A stretch of DNA of 64,000 bases from contig DIYL01000054.1 of NCBI GenBank assembly GCA_002428985.1, positions 310,001 through 374,000 of the forward strand, read 5' to 3'. The translations under genes were made by a program, and so were the position numbers. Below the pieces are notes generated by a model. It was given only the letters and a program-made list of their open reading frames with translations. It searched no databases and was not told where the DNA came from. Position 1 is the stretch's first letter; each line of letters begins with the position of its first letter. Source of the DNA: Anaerolineales bacterium UBA6055. GTDB lineage: Bacteria; Chloroflexota; Anaerolineae; Aggregatilineales; Phototrophicaceae. Shown here piece after piece: positions 17,970 to 26,995 of the stretch.

Positions 17970-19703
17970 ATGAATAAAGTAACTCGTTTTGCTACCCTTA
18001 GCATCATGCTGGTAGCATTAGTTGCGTTGGTACTCCCCATCAGCGCACAAGAAGGTGGCGGTGTGATTATTGAAGGACAAGCCGGTGGCGATCCAACTTT
18101 AATCAATCCATTGCTATCTAACGACACTACATCCAGTCGTGTGGAAACATTTATCTACCCTAGCCTCGTTGGCGTTGATCCTTCAACTGCAACATTTGTC
18201 AATGGACCATACGAAGATAGTATCGTCAATGGTTGGGAAATTAGTGAAGATGGCTTGACTTATACCTTTACCCTAAAAGAAGATATGTTCTGGACAGACG
18301 GTGAGCAAATCACAACTGATGATGTTATTGGCTCATGGGAAGTGATATCTTCTGATGCAGAAATTAGCCCACTGTCCTTTATTGTTGATCAAATTGATTC
18401 AGTTGAACAAATTGATGACTTCACCTTCTCTGTCACAATGACTGACACAGCATGCGATGCTATTGGTGATGCAATTGCTTCAATCGCGCCATATCCATCA
18501 CACACAATCCCAGAAGATCTTGCAACCTTCCCTGATCAAGAATACAACCTCAATCCAACTGTAACCGCTGGTGTATTCAACTTCAGTGAATTCCTTCCAG
18601 CACAATCTATCAGCTTGGTCGCAAACGATGCATATGCTGATGGCGAAGTACAAAGCGATGGTTGGATTTACTTGTCGGTTCCTGACTTAACAGTTGCTGT
18701 AGAACGCTTCTTAGCAGGTGAATTGAGTGTTATTGATGGACCACAAGAATCAGCTCGTGAAGAAATCTATTCAGCAGCTGATGCTGGCGAAGTTAACGTT
18801 TACACCTATCCAGGTAACTCATGGGACTACCTTGCATTCAACCTTGCAGACCCAACTAACCCACAAAACGGTTACGATGAAGACGGTAACATCATTGACC
18901 AAGGTATTCACCCAATCTTTGGTAACACAGAAACTGGTAAAGAAGTTCGTCGCGCACTAAACCTTGCACTCAACATCGATGAAATCATCGAAGGTGCAAC
19001 ATTTGGTGAAGGTACCCGTATGCCATCCTACGCAGTTCCATCTTCATGGGCATATGATGACGAACTCGAAGCAATTCCATACGATCCAGAAATGGCAGCT
19101 GAAATGCTTACAGAAGCAGGTTGGGTAAACAGTGATCCAGCAGACCCAACAAGCCTCCGTATTTGTGACGGTTGTGGTACAGCTGACGACGGTACAGAAA
19201 TGGTCTTTAACTTGATGACCAACGAAGAAAATGCTCGCCGTACAGCAATCATCACCATTGCACAAGATCAATGGGCACAAATCGGCGTTCAAGCAGAAAT
19301 TTCAACAATTGAATTCTTCACCATGCTTGACTTGATGGATGCACAAGAATGGGATGCTTACGTACTTGGTTGGCGTAACGGCTATCCAGATAGCCCAGAT
19401 ATGACCCAAATCCTCACCCCAGCTGGTGATGTTGTTGGTAGCTCTTCAAACGCTGGTTCTTATGCAAACCCAGAATTCATCGAACTGAATGAACAAGCTC
19501 GTGCTTTGCCTGGCTGTGATATTGATGAACGTAGCGAAATTTATCACGAAATGCAACGTATTGCACAAGAAGATACACCATATATCTTTATGTTCGTTCG
19601 CAATGGTTTCTATGCAACCCGTAGCACTGTAGATGGTTTCGATCCATTCCCATCACAACTTTACTGGAACATTGAAACATGGTCAGTACGTTCCGCTAAC
19701 TAG
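17970..19703 (+). CDS. Dipeptide/oligopeptide-type ABC transporter substrate-binding protein (SBP family 5)
   Basis: The 577-residue exported protein has a signal peptide (basic MNKVTR, hydrophobic core, SISA-Q cleavage near 26). The SBP_bac_5 fold follows: NGWEISEDGLTYTFTLKED near 75-93, the VRRALNLALNIDEII signature near 320-334, and the final FVRNGFYATR strand. It captures peptides or similar ligands outside the membrane for the permeases that follow. The ribosome binding site AAGGAGA is strong, and codon choice looks more biased than in neighbouring genes, which suggests high expression. A hairpin after the stop separates it from the permeases. No ATPase gene accompanies the operon. Confidence 0.92.
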   Translation: MNKVTRFATLSIMLVALVALVLPISAQEGGGVIIEGQAGGDPTLINPLLSNDTTSSRVETFIYPSLVGVDPSTATFVNGPYEDSIVNGWEISEDGLTYTFTLKEDMFWTDGEQITTDDVIGSWEVISSDAEISPLSFIVDQIDSVEQIDDFTFSVTMTDTACDAIGDAIASIAPYPSHTIPEDLATFPDQEYNLNPTVTAGVFNFSEFLPAQSISLVANDAYADGEVQSDGWIYLSVPDLTVAVERFLAGELSVIDGPQESAREEIYSAADAGEVNVYTYPGNSWDYLAFNLADPTNPQNGYDEDGNIIDQGIHPIFGNTETGKEVRRALNLALNIDEIIEGATFGEGTRMPSYAVPSSWAYDDELEAIPYDPEMAAEMLTEAGWVNSDPADPTSLRICDGCGTADDGTEMVFNLMTNEENARRTAIITIAQDQWAQIGVQAEISTIEFFTMLDLMDAQEWDAYVLGWRNGYPDSPDMTQILTPAGDVVGSSSNAGSYANPEFIELNEQARALPGCDIDERSEIYHEMQRIAQEDTPYIFMFVRNGFYATRSTVDGFDPFPSQLYWNIETWSVRSAN

Positions 19704-19763
19704 TGCTTTTGCACTAATAATCTAATGCAATACCACATCCCCCGACACTTGTCGGGGGGTGTT
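19701..19763 (+). terminator. Tandem hairpins between binding protein and permease genes
   Basis: A small hairpin TAGTGC-TTTT-GCACTA overlaps the stop codon (19701-19716). A strong GC-rich one follows, with arms ACATCCCCCGAC (19735-19746) and GTCGGGGGGTGT (19751-19762, one mismatch or wobble). Only short T-stretches follow. It probably acts as a partial terminator or 3' stabiliser that raises binding-protein mRNA over permease mRNA, an arrangement well known in ABC operons. Confidence 0.7.
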
Positions 19764-19794
19764 CAGTTAATATGAACAGTCTGGTGACGAAATT

Positions 19795-20922
19795 ATGATT
19801 AAATATATAGTTCGGCGACTCTTACAAGCAATACCCACATTATTTGGTATCTCAGTCCTATCTTATATGCTGATGTTGGCAGCACCCGGTGGTCCAGTTG
19901 CAGCCCTAACATTTGCACCTAATATTACACCTGCCGAGCGAGAAGCTCTTGCAGAGCGTCTAGGCGTCAATGATCCGCCGTTTGTACAATATCTGCGCTG
20001 GCTAGCTGGTGACGATTGGATGCGGTGGGATAGTGACGGCGATGGACTATCTGACGGTTCCTTCTTAATCCCACTGATGGGTACAGCCCGAGATAATAGA
20101 TATCAACCAATACTGGATGACAATGGTGAAGTTGTCATGGAGCCACTCCCACCTGGCACCAACTATGGTATTTTACGCGGAGACTTTGGACGTTCTTTCT
20201 ATCAAGGGCGACGACAAGTACTCCCAATTATTTTAGAACGCCTTGGTCCGACGTTAGAACTTGGGGTTGCCTCACTCTTTATGGGATTAGCAATTGGTGT
20301 ACCAATTGGTATTTTGGCAGCCGTTGGACGTGGTGGAATATTTGATAACTTCACGCGTGTTTCAGCAGTTGTTTTTAACGCCCTACCTGTATTTTGGCTT
20401 GGTCTGTTATTAATTTTGATATTTGGAGGTAATGGGCTTGATCTTTTGCCAATGGGCAACAGGTGTGAGGCGGTATTATCTGGTGGATGTCCTCCCATTT
20501 ATCAGCGCTTAGAGTATCTGATACTACCAACCTTTACAATTGCCACAGGCGGTATTGCAGGGTTCTCGCGATTTATGCGTGCGTCGATGCTAGATGTCAT
20601 CAGTCAAGATTATATGCGTACAGCAAAATCCAAAGGTCTGAGTTCACGAGCTGTATGGTTCCAACATGGTGCACGTAATGCATTGATCCCAATTGCAACC
20701 TTCCTCGGTCCAGCACTAACAGGTGTTCTAACAGGTGCAGCCATTACAGAAACAATCTTTGCTTGGCCCGGTTTAGGACGTTTGGTTGTCAACTCTGTGA
20801 CACAGCAAGACTACCCCATTGTTATGGCAACTACGATGTTTGTCGCCATTTTAACCATCTTGGGTTATATCCTATCCGATATTATGTATGCGTGGATTGA
20901 CCCACGTATCCGTCTAAGCTAA
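19795..20922 (+). CDS. ABC transporter permease, DppB type, with Ca-binding-like insert
   Basis: This is a 375-residue DppB/OppB-type permease. MIKYIVRRLLQAIPTLFGIS is the typical first helix, followed by five more helices. The cytoplasmic EAA loop reads DYMRTAKSKGLSSRAVW (about 265-281) and the last helix ends in DIMYAWIDPRIR. It is longer than the usual 310-340 because of an insert at about 70-122 in the first external loop. The insert carries DSDGDGLSDG (79-88), a D-x-D-x-D-G calcium-loop pattern. It pairs with the next permease to form the channel for the binding protein upstream. Confidence 0.9.
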   Translation: MIKYIVRRLLQAIPTLFGISVLSYMLMLAAPGGPVAALTFAPNITPAEREALAERLGVNDPPFVQYLRWLAGDDWMRWDSDGDGLSDGSFLIPLMGTARDNRYQPILDDNGEVVMEPLPPGTNYGILRGDFGRSFYQGRRQVLPIILERLGPTLELGVASLFMGLAIGVPIGILAAVGRGGIFDNFTRVSAVVFNALPVFWLGLLLILIFGGNGLDLLPMGNRCEAVLSGGCPPIYQRLEYLILPTFTIATGGIAGFSRFMRASMLDVISQDYMRTAKSKGLSSRAVWFQHGARNALIPIATFLGPALTGVLTGAAITETIFAWPGLGRLVVNSVTQQDYPIVMATTMFVAILTILGYILSDIMYAWIDPRIRLS

Positions 20923-20938
20923 ACAGGGAGAGACAATC

Positions 20939-22312
20939 ATGGCAATGAACGACAAAGTTGCACAAATGAGCCCAGATGAACAGGAAGAAATTGTTAGTCG
21001 CTCTCTTCTTGATAAAGCACTTCTGCGCTTACGTAGAGATACATTAACACTCATCGCAGGGGGTACAATTTTACTTATCACCCTACTCGCGCTGGGTGCA
21101 GACTTTATCAGTTACAACATTTTACCAAATGTTGACTTCACCAAGACAGTCATTCGAGACGCGTTTGTCCCTATGTTCTCGTACGGTTATGGTCCAAATC
21201 AACAACTTGATGTCCGTATCGACGAACAAATTGACCCAATGACACTAGCAGTTGGTCAGACGACAATTAATTTGGAATTCAATATACCTGAAGGATATAC
21301 CTATAACAACAAACGCGCGGCAACTATAGCTGTATTAATAGCCGAAGAAGCCAACGAAGATGTTGTTACTGACAGTAAGCGTGACTTACAGGTAAAAATG
21401 GAGCGCATTTCAAGTGATAATCTAACGCTTGGCACATACTCGCTCTCTGTACCAATGAATGTTGTTGCAGGTGAAACAACTATCGAGATCGAAACAAAGA
21501 CGTCATACTGTGAAGTCGAACGCGATAATGTCTGCTTCAACAATGACATTACCTATATTGTTCCGATTACTGTAGCCGACTCGGCAACGACAACCAATAT
21601 TGACTTCAGCCGTACAGTGCACACACCTGAAAAGACACATTTTTATCCACTTGGTGCTGACGATTTAGGGCGCGACCAACTTGCACGTCTGCTGTATGCA
21701 GGTCGGATTTCCCTAAAAATTGGTTTCCTGGCGGGTTTCTTGTCAATTATCATTGGGATTAGTCTCGGCGTACTAACAGGTTATTTTGGCGGCATCGTTG
21801 ATGATATTACCATTTGGTTGATTTCGACAATCAATTCGATTCCATTTTTCTTCACGATCTTGATTGTAGCGGCAATTCTCAGTCCTGATGAAAACAGCTT
21901 AATATTAGTCTTAGGTTTCCTCGGATGGACAGGAACGACACGTCTAGTACGAGGTGAAACAATTTCATTACGAGAACGCGAGTACATTGTCAGTGCACGC
22001 GCTATGGGAGCATCAAACTTCCGTATTATGTCACGTCATATTTTGCCCAACTTGATTTCAGTCATTGTGATTAACTTGGCAATTGATATTGGTGTTCTGA
22101 TTCTGATTGAAGCTAGCTTGAGCTTCCTAGCAGTTGGGGTCAAACCACCAACACCAACTTGGGGTAATATGTTGACGAACTCGCAACAGTTCTTCCGCTT
22201 CGGCCCCCATCTTGTATTTTGGCCCGGCTTTATGATCTTCATCACGGTACTGTGCCTATATGTTCTTGGGGATGGTATTCGTGACGCATTTGACCCAACA
22301 ATCAACGACTAA
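20939..22312 (+). CDS. ABC transporter permease, DppC type, with large extracytoplasmic domain
   Basis: This is a 457-residue DppC/OppC-type permease, about 150 residues longer than normal. The first helix lies at about 35-58. The family hallmark HFYPLGADDLGRDQLARLLYAG (235-255) and the EAA loop (EYIVSARAMGASNFR) are intact. Between them, residues about 70-230 form an extra beta-rich domain whose end, TTIEIETKTSYC191 to VC199 followed by YIVPITV, resembles the N-terminal immunoglobulin-like domain of DsbD with its Cys pair. That match is from pattern only. The start has an AGGGAGAG site 16 bases after the dppB-like stop. An intrinsic terminator follows. Confidence 0.9.
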   Translation: MAMNDKVAQMSPDEQEEIVSRSLLDKALLRLRRDTLTLIAGGTILLITLLALGADFISYNILPNVDFTKTVIRDAFVPMFSYGYGPNQQLDVRIDEQIDPMTLAVGQTTINLEFNIPEGYTYNNKRAATIAVLIAEEANEDVVTDSKRDLQVKMERISSDNLTLGTYSLSVPMNVVAGETTIEIETKTSYCEVERDNVCFNNDITYIVPITVADSATTTNIDFSRTVHTPEKTHFYPLGADDLGRDQLARLLYAGRISLKIGFLAGFLSIIIGISLGVLTGYFGGIVDDITIWLISTINSIPFFFTILIVAAILSPDENSLILVLGFLGWTGTTRLVRGETISLREREYIVSARAMGASNFRIMSRHILPNLISVIVINLAIDIGVLILIEASLSFLAVGVKPPTPTWGNMLTNSQQFFRFGPHLVFWPGFMIFITVLCLYVLGDGIRDAFDPTIND

Positions 22313-22332
22313 TCACTAAATTCTATCACCTC

Positions 22333-22364
22333 AAAAGCGGATACACATTTTGTATCCGCTTTTT
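22333..22364 (+). terminator. Intrinsic terminator of the first ABC operon
   Basis: A perfect 13-bp stem, AAAAGCGGATACA (22333-22345) with TGTATCCGCTTTT (22351-22363), closes a CATTT loop and runs into a T-tract. Confidence 0.9.
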
Positions 22365-22545
22365 GATTTGTTGACTAATTGGTTGTTTCGTTATTAAAGT
22401 GTTACAATGATGTCTTCTTTATTCTTATATGTAACTAACGGTCAACATTTATTCTTATACTATTACTTAATAAAATCATCATCTGTCGATATGTAATCTG
22501 CTCGACACAAACTACCTATGAGAAATCAACTTTAAAGGTCACTCT

Positions 22546-24465
22546 ATGCTAGAAACAATTGCCCTCTTTGCTAGCTTTTTTGTTTTAGCAGTCGCATCGC
22601 GTGAAATTGGACACTTTCTTGGAAAATACAACCTCCCACATATCACAGGCTACCTCTTAACAGGAATGATTGTTGGTCCTTTTGTGCTTAATCTCATGCC
22701 AAAAGGAAGCACTGAGCAATTAATCATCATCGATCAACTCTCGCTTGCAGTTATCGCATTTATTGCAGGTAGCGAATTATTTTTAAAAGAACTCCGCTCG
22801 CGTTTAGGTCCAATTCTAATGAATACCGGTGGTGTCGTCGTTGCAGGCATCCTCATTAACAGCGTTGCATTCTTTTTGCTAACCGAGATTATTCCATTTA
22901 CACAGGGATTATCTGTAGCAGGTCGTATAGCAGCAGCGGTACTTGGTAGTACAATTCTTCTAGCATTATCTCCTGCTTCAACAATTGCGGTACTTCAAGA
23001 AGTTCGTGCACGTGGTCCATTCAGCAAGACGGTATTAAGCATGACAGTTGTTATGGATGTTGTCGTCATTATTTTATTTGCTATTGTTGCGGCTTTAGCA
23101 GCTACCCTTCTTGCACCCGATGCGACACTTGATCTGACATTTGCTTTACAACTCGTAATTGACCTCACAGTAGCTGTTGTTGGCGGGGTTGCACTTGGAC
23201 AAGTCATTGCTTGGGTAATTGGTACTCATCTGCCTAAATTTATCAAAATCGCAGTCATGCTTATGTTGGGTACAAGTGTATTTGTTGCGTCGGCACAGGT
23301 GACAGCATTTACAAAATCACTTGGCTTTGAAATTCACTTGGAAGCATTACTCTTCTGTATGATTGCAGGTTTCTATATTACCAATTTCACACCGCGTCGG
23401 TCCGAGTTTGAACATCTTCTCCAAGATATCAGCCCTTTTATTTATGTAGCCTTCTTCACATTAACGGGTGTCGGTCTTAAACTGGATATTCTATTTGCGA
23501 CCATTGGCATCGCACTAGTTCTATTCACGGTTCGAATTTTGAGTATTGCAGTTGGTTCTTATGCGGGTGGTTATATCGCAGGCGAAGAACCACAGATTCG
23601 TCGTTATGCATGGATGGGTCTTATTACTCAGGCGGGAATCGCTCTAGGGCTTGCTCGTGAAGTAGCTGCTGAATTTCCAATCCTCGGTGATTCATTCGCA
23701 ACGATGATCGTCTCAGTTGTCGTGTTGAATGAAATGTTTGGACCACTATTCCTCAAACATGTTTTGCGTCGTGTAGGTGAAAGTCACGAGCCAAACAAAG
23801 CAGAGCCAGATATGGATCGGGATGCGGTTATTTTTGGAGTTGAAGGTCAATCTGTCACGTTATCGCGTCAATTACACTCAGAGGGATGGGCTGTGACCAT
23901 GGTTGATATTAAAGAATTCCAGACAGACAAAGATAAAGATGAATCAATATCTTATTACATAGCTGATCCTGAAAAGATTGATTCGTTTAAGGAACACCTT
24001 AATGCTCAAACAGATGCAATCATTGCAATGCTCGATAATGATGACTTGAATTTTGAAGTATGTCAGATTGCATATGAAGAATATGGTATTGGTCGTATTG
24101 TTGTTCGACTGAATGACATAGTGAATGCACCTCGATTCGAGCAGTTCAAAGCAATTGTTGTTGACCCAACATCAGCATTAGTTAATTTGATGGATCAAGC
24201 AGTACGCGCACCACAAACAACTGCATTGATGATGCATCAAGACCCAGACTACGACATCATTCAGATTACAGTTACAGACGATGAGCTAGATGGATTATTC
24301 TTACGGGATCTTCGTTTACCATCAGATGTATTGGTACTAGAAATTAATCGCGGTGATTCAAATATTGTGCCACACGGTAATACTATGTTACGACGTCGCG
24401 ATGAAATGACACTAATCGGACGGCCAACAAGTCTACAACAAGTTACACTCAAGCTTGGTTACTAA
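22546..24465 (+). CDS. CPA2-type cation:proton antiporter with C-terminal RCK domains (KefB-like)
   Basis: The 639-residue protein has about twelve membrane helices over residues 1-410 in the Na_H_Exchanger fold, including GKYNLPHITGYLLTGMIVGP and ITQAGIALGLA near 366. Then comes a TrkA-N/RCK_N nucleotide-binding domain from about 427 (AVIFGVEGQSVTLSRQL) and an RCK_C domain at about 560-639 ending in MTLIGRPTSL. The RCK_N glycine loop reads GVEGQSV rather than the classical GxGxxG. Such proteins exchange K+ or Na+ for H+ under nucleotide control. It stands alone between terminators. Confidence 0.88.
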   Translation: MLETIALFASFFVLAVASREIGHFLGKYNLPHITGYLLTGMIVGPFVLNLMPKGSTEQLIIIDQLSLAVIAFIAGSELFLKELRSRLGPILMNTGGVVVAGILINSVAFFLLTEIIPFTQGLSVAGRIAAAVLGSTILLALSPASTIAVLQEVRARGPFSKTVLSMTVVMDVVVIILFAIVAALAATLLAPDATLDLTFALQLVIDLTVAVVGGVALGQVIAWVIGTHLPKFIKIAVMLMLGTSVFVASAQVTAFTKSLGFEIHLEALLFCMIAGFYITNFTPRRSEFEHLLQDISPFIYVAFFTLTGVGLKLDILFATIGIALVLFTVRILSIAVGSYAGGYIAGEEPQIRRYAWMGLITQAGIALGLAREVAAEFPILGDSFATMIVSVVVLNEMFGPLFLKHVLRRVGESHEPNKAEPDMDRDAVIFGVEGQSVTLSRQLHSEGWAVTMVDIKEFQTDKDKDESISYYIADPEKIDSFKEHLNAQTDAIIAMLDNDDLNFEVCQIAYEEYGIGRIVVRLNDIVNAPRFEQFKAIVVDPTSALVNLMDQAVRAPQTTALMMHQDPDYDIIQITVTDDELDGLFLRDLRLPSDVLVLEINRGDSNIVPHGNTMLRRRDEMTLIGRPTSLQQVTLKLGY

Positions 24466-24483
24466 CTGACAAATTGGAAAATG

Positions 24484-24511
24484 AAGCCTCCTCGTAGAAG
24501 AGGCTTTATAT
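24484..24511 (+). terminator. Intrinsic terminator after the antiporter gene
   Basis: A 7-bp stem, AAGCCTC (24484-24490) with GAGGCTT (24500-24506), lies 19 bases after the stop and is followed by a weak T-rich tail. Confidence 0.65.
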
Positions 24512-24635
24512 ATTCAAGCTATTACTAACGATAAGTTAAAGTTTGATTATGATTGTATTTAGGCACTTCTTTAACCCTGTCAATACGGTTACAATAGGTT
24601 GTTGCTCATAAAATCATAGCCTATAGAGGTGCAAA

Positions 24636-26483
24636 TTGCCCAACACGCGTAATAATCTTCGTAATATTGCTATTATCGCTCACGTCGATCATGGGAAAAC
24701 AACTCTCGTTGATGGAATGCTCAAACAGTCAAACGTCTTTCGTGAAGGTGCGGATACTGGTGAACGTATCTTAGATTCAAATGCACTGGAAAAAGAACGT
24801 GGCATCACAATTCTTGCTAAAAACACAGCAATTACTTGGGATGATGTCAAAATAAATATCGTTGATACTCCTGGACACGCCGATTTTGGTGGTGAAGTTG
24901 AACGGGTTTTGAATATGGTTGATGGTGCACTTCTGCTGATTGATGCAGTCGAAGGACCAATGCCTCAGACCCGATTTGTATTACGTAAAGCTCTAGAGCT
25001 AGGTTTACGTATTATTGTCGTAATCAATAAAGTTGATCGTCCGCATGCTCGTCTAGATGAAGCACTTGATGAGACATTTGACCTTTTTGTTGAATTAGGT
25101 GCATCTGATGAACAAGCAGATTTTCCCATCATATATGCAATTGGATTAACAGGTGTTGCAGGTCATTCCCCTGATGATATGGCTGATGATCTTGCCCCAC
25201 TATTTGAAACAATCGTTGAAGAAATTCCTGCACCAGTTGTAGAAGTTGATGAACCACCAAAACTACTTGTCACGACACTAGAATACGACACATATAAGGG
25301 GCAAATTGGTGTTGGTCGACTGCTCTCTGGTAAGTTAACTAAGGGTATGCCTGTCGTACGTATCACACCTGAGGGTGATCGTATCAAAGGTAAATTAGAC
25401 TATCTTTTCACCTATCATAATCTAGATAAAGAAGAAGTAAACGAAGTTGAAGCTGGTGAAATTATCGCATTTGGCGGCTTTGATAACATTCATATCAGTG
25501 ACACAATTGCAGACCCAAGTGTTGAAGAAGGTCTTCCAGTCATTACTGTTGAAGAACCAACAGTACGTATGACATTTGGTGTCAACACTTCTCCATTTGC
25601 TGGACGCGAAGGCAAAACTGGTCTTGGCACATCACGTCGTATAAGAGAACGTCTTCTTAATGAAACTCGTAGCAATGTCGCCTTGCGTGTTGAAGATGGA
25701 GAATCAGCAGAACGTTTTATTGTCAGTGGTCGCGGTGAACTTCATCTTGGTATTTTGATTGAAACTATGCGACGCGAAGGGTATGAATTTGAGGTCAGTA
25801 AACCTGAAGTCATCTATAAAACAGACCCGAACACAGGCAAAACACTAGAGCCAATTGAAGAAGTTCATATCGAAGTTGCAGATGATGTCTCAGGCACTGT
25901 TCTAGAAATGATGGGCGAACGCAAAGCCGAAATGACCAATATGAAGAGTGAAAATGGTACGACCTTTCTCACATATATTGTACCAACTCGCTTTCTGATT
26001 GGTTTTCAGTCACATTTTATGCGTGCCACAAGTGGCATGGGACAATTTAACACCTTGTTTCATAATTATTCCCCACTGATTAAATCAGAGCCACCACAAC
26101 GTCAGTTTGGTAGCTTAGTTGCGATGGAACAAGGCACCGCAATGGCATATGCTCTAACCAATTTGCAAGCCCGTGGTACATTTTTCATTGAACCTAACAT
26201 TGAAGTCTATCCTGGTATGGTTGTTGGTGAACATATTCGCATGGGCGATCTTGACATGAATGTCACAAAAGCCAAAAATTTGTCTGCTGTTCGTACCAAA
26301 AATTATGCAGATGATGTGCGTTTAAAAGCACCTCGTCAAATGAGCCTAGATGACTTTATCGAATTTCTTGCGTCTGATGAGTTGCTCGAAGTTACTCCAG
26401 AAAGTTTGCGTATTCGTAAACGAATTTTGAACCCTGAGCAACGTATCAAGGAACGCAAACGTCGCGAAAAGATGTTACAGTAA
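24636..26483 (+). CDS. typA: Ribosome-associated GTPase TypA/BipA
   Basis: The 615-residue translational GTPase has G1 AHVDHGKT at 15-22, the switch RGIT at 55-58, G3 DTPGH at 77-81 and G4 NKVD at 131-134. EF-G-like domains II, III and V follow, then the TypA-specific C-terminus including GTAMAYALTNLQARG and GEHIRMGDLDMNVTKAKNLSAVRT. Length matches the family (about 605-615). It acts on the 50S subunit in ribosome assembly and stress adaptation. The start is TTG at 24636 with AGAGGTG upstream; the TypA N-terminus begins right there, which supports the unusual start. Confidence 0.96.
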   Translation: MPNTRNNLRNIAIIAHVDHGKTTLVDGMLKQSNVFREGADTGERILDSNALEKERGITILAKNTAITWDDVKINIVDTPGHADFGGEVERVLNMVDGALLLIDAVEGPMPQTRFVLRKALELGLRIIVVINKVDRPHARLDEALDETFDLFVELGASDEQADFPIIYAIGLTGVAGHSPDDMADDLAPLFETIVEEIPAPVVEVDEPPKLLVTTLEYDTYKGQIGVGRLLSGKLTKGMPVVRITPEGDRIKGKLDYLFTYHNLDKEEVNEVEAGEIIAFGGFDNIHISDTIADPSVEEGLPVITVEEPTVRMTFGVNTSPFAGREGKTGLGTSRRIRERLLNETRSNVALRVEDGESAERFIVSGRGELHLGILIETMRREGYEFEVSKPEVIYKTDPNTGKTLEPIEEVHIEVADDVSGTVLEMMGERKAEMTNMKSENGTTFLTYIVPTRFLIGFQSHFMRATSGMGQFNTLFHNYSPLIKSEPPQRQFGSLVAMEQGTAMAYALTNLQARGTFFIEPNIEVYPGMVVGEHIRMGDLDMNVTKAKNLSAVRTKNYADDVRLKAPRQMSLDDFIEFLASDELLEVTPESLRIRKRILNPEQRIKERKRREKMLQ

Positions 26484-26517
26484 CATCATTTTGCAACTTC
26501 ATTAGCATCAAGAATAT

Positions 26518-26568
26518 ATCCTGATAAGTGTTTTACACAGATGACTGTGCAACTTATCAGGATTTTTA
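26518..26568 (+). terminator. Bulky intrinsic terminator after typA
   Basis: Outer arms ATCCTGATAAGT (26518-26529) and ACTTATCAGGAT (26552-26563) pair perfectly. An inner hairpin CACAG-ATGA-CTGTG lies at 26536-26549. A TTTTTATTTT tail follows. Confidence 0.9.
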
Positions 26569-26608
26569 TTTTGACCATTTTTACAAGTTTTTATTACTCA
26601 TGATAATT

Positions 26609-26646
26609 GTTATCCCAAGCGATACAAAATTTTGATTTGGGATAAC
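26609..26646. repeat. 10-bp inverted repeat in the parA-side gap
   Basis: GTTATCCCAA (26609-26618) and TTGGGATAAC (26637-26646) are perfect complements around 18 bases that contain the palindrome CAAAATTTTG. It could be an operator or an RNA hairpin. CTCCCCTAC just after it loosely recalls the motif at 4249 and 7490. Confidence 0.45.
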
Positions 26647-26666
26647 CCAACCTCCCCTACTCACAG

Positions 26667-26716
26667 TTGCATCTCCCTTGAAAATAAGATATACTATCAC
26701 AGTATCTATACTGTCA
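26667..26716 (+). promoter_or_regulatory. Promoter and possible operator of the whth-parA-parB operon
   Basis: TTGCAT (26667-26672) and TATACT (26690-26695) are 17 bases apart and fit a sigma-70-type promoter. TATACTATCA (26690-26699) is repeated as TATACTGTCA (26707-26716), a 17-bp direct step covering the -10 and start region. This is where an autorepressor (ParA, ParB or the winged-helix protein) could bind. It is a prediction from pattern only. Confidence 0.4.
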
Positions 26717-26738
26717 AAATTTTGGAGAATATTATATT

Positions 26739-26984
26739 ATGCCTCAAGATCACCGTCCCCGTACAGAAACTCGCCGCCTAATGATTGAGATTGTCGCTGA
26801 AAGTGAAAATCCGCTCACCCGTACACAAATTGTCAGCGGCTTAAATCGGAAGAAAACACCACACCTCATCAACATGATGGATGCCCTCGTTGATGAAGGG
26901 ATTTTTAGTCGTGATGTTGTGACATTTCATAATGGTGTCAGCGGATATGTTTACTCACTTGCCAAAGAATACGTCCACGAATAG
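26739..26984 (+). CDS. Small winged-helix DNA-binding-like protein
   Basis: The 81-residue basic protein has a predicted helix-turn-helix LTRTQIVSGLNRKKTPHLINMMDALVDEG (about 26-54) followed by a beta-wing-like FSRDVVTFHNGVSGYVYSLA. No family name can be given with confidence. It is the first gene of the partition operon, 11 bases before parA, with GGAG upstream of its ATG. Small DNA-binding regulators in this position often control par expression, so that is the likely role by context. Confidence 0.65.
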   Translation: MPQDHRPRTETRRLMIEIVAESENPLTRTQIVSGLNRKKTPHLINMMDALVDEGIFSRDVVTFHNGVSGYVYSLAKEYVHE

Positions 26985-26995
26985 AGAGTCTAATC

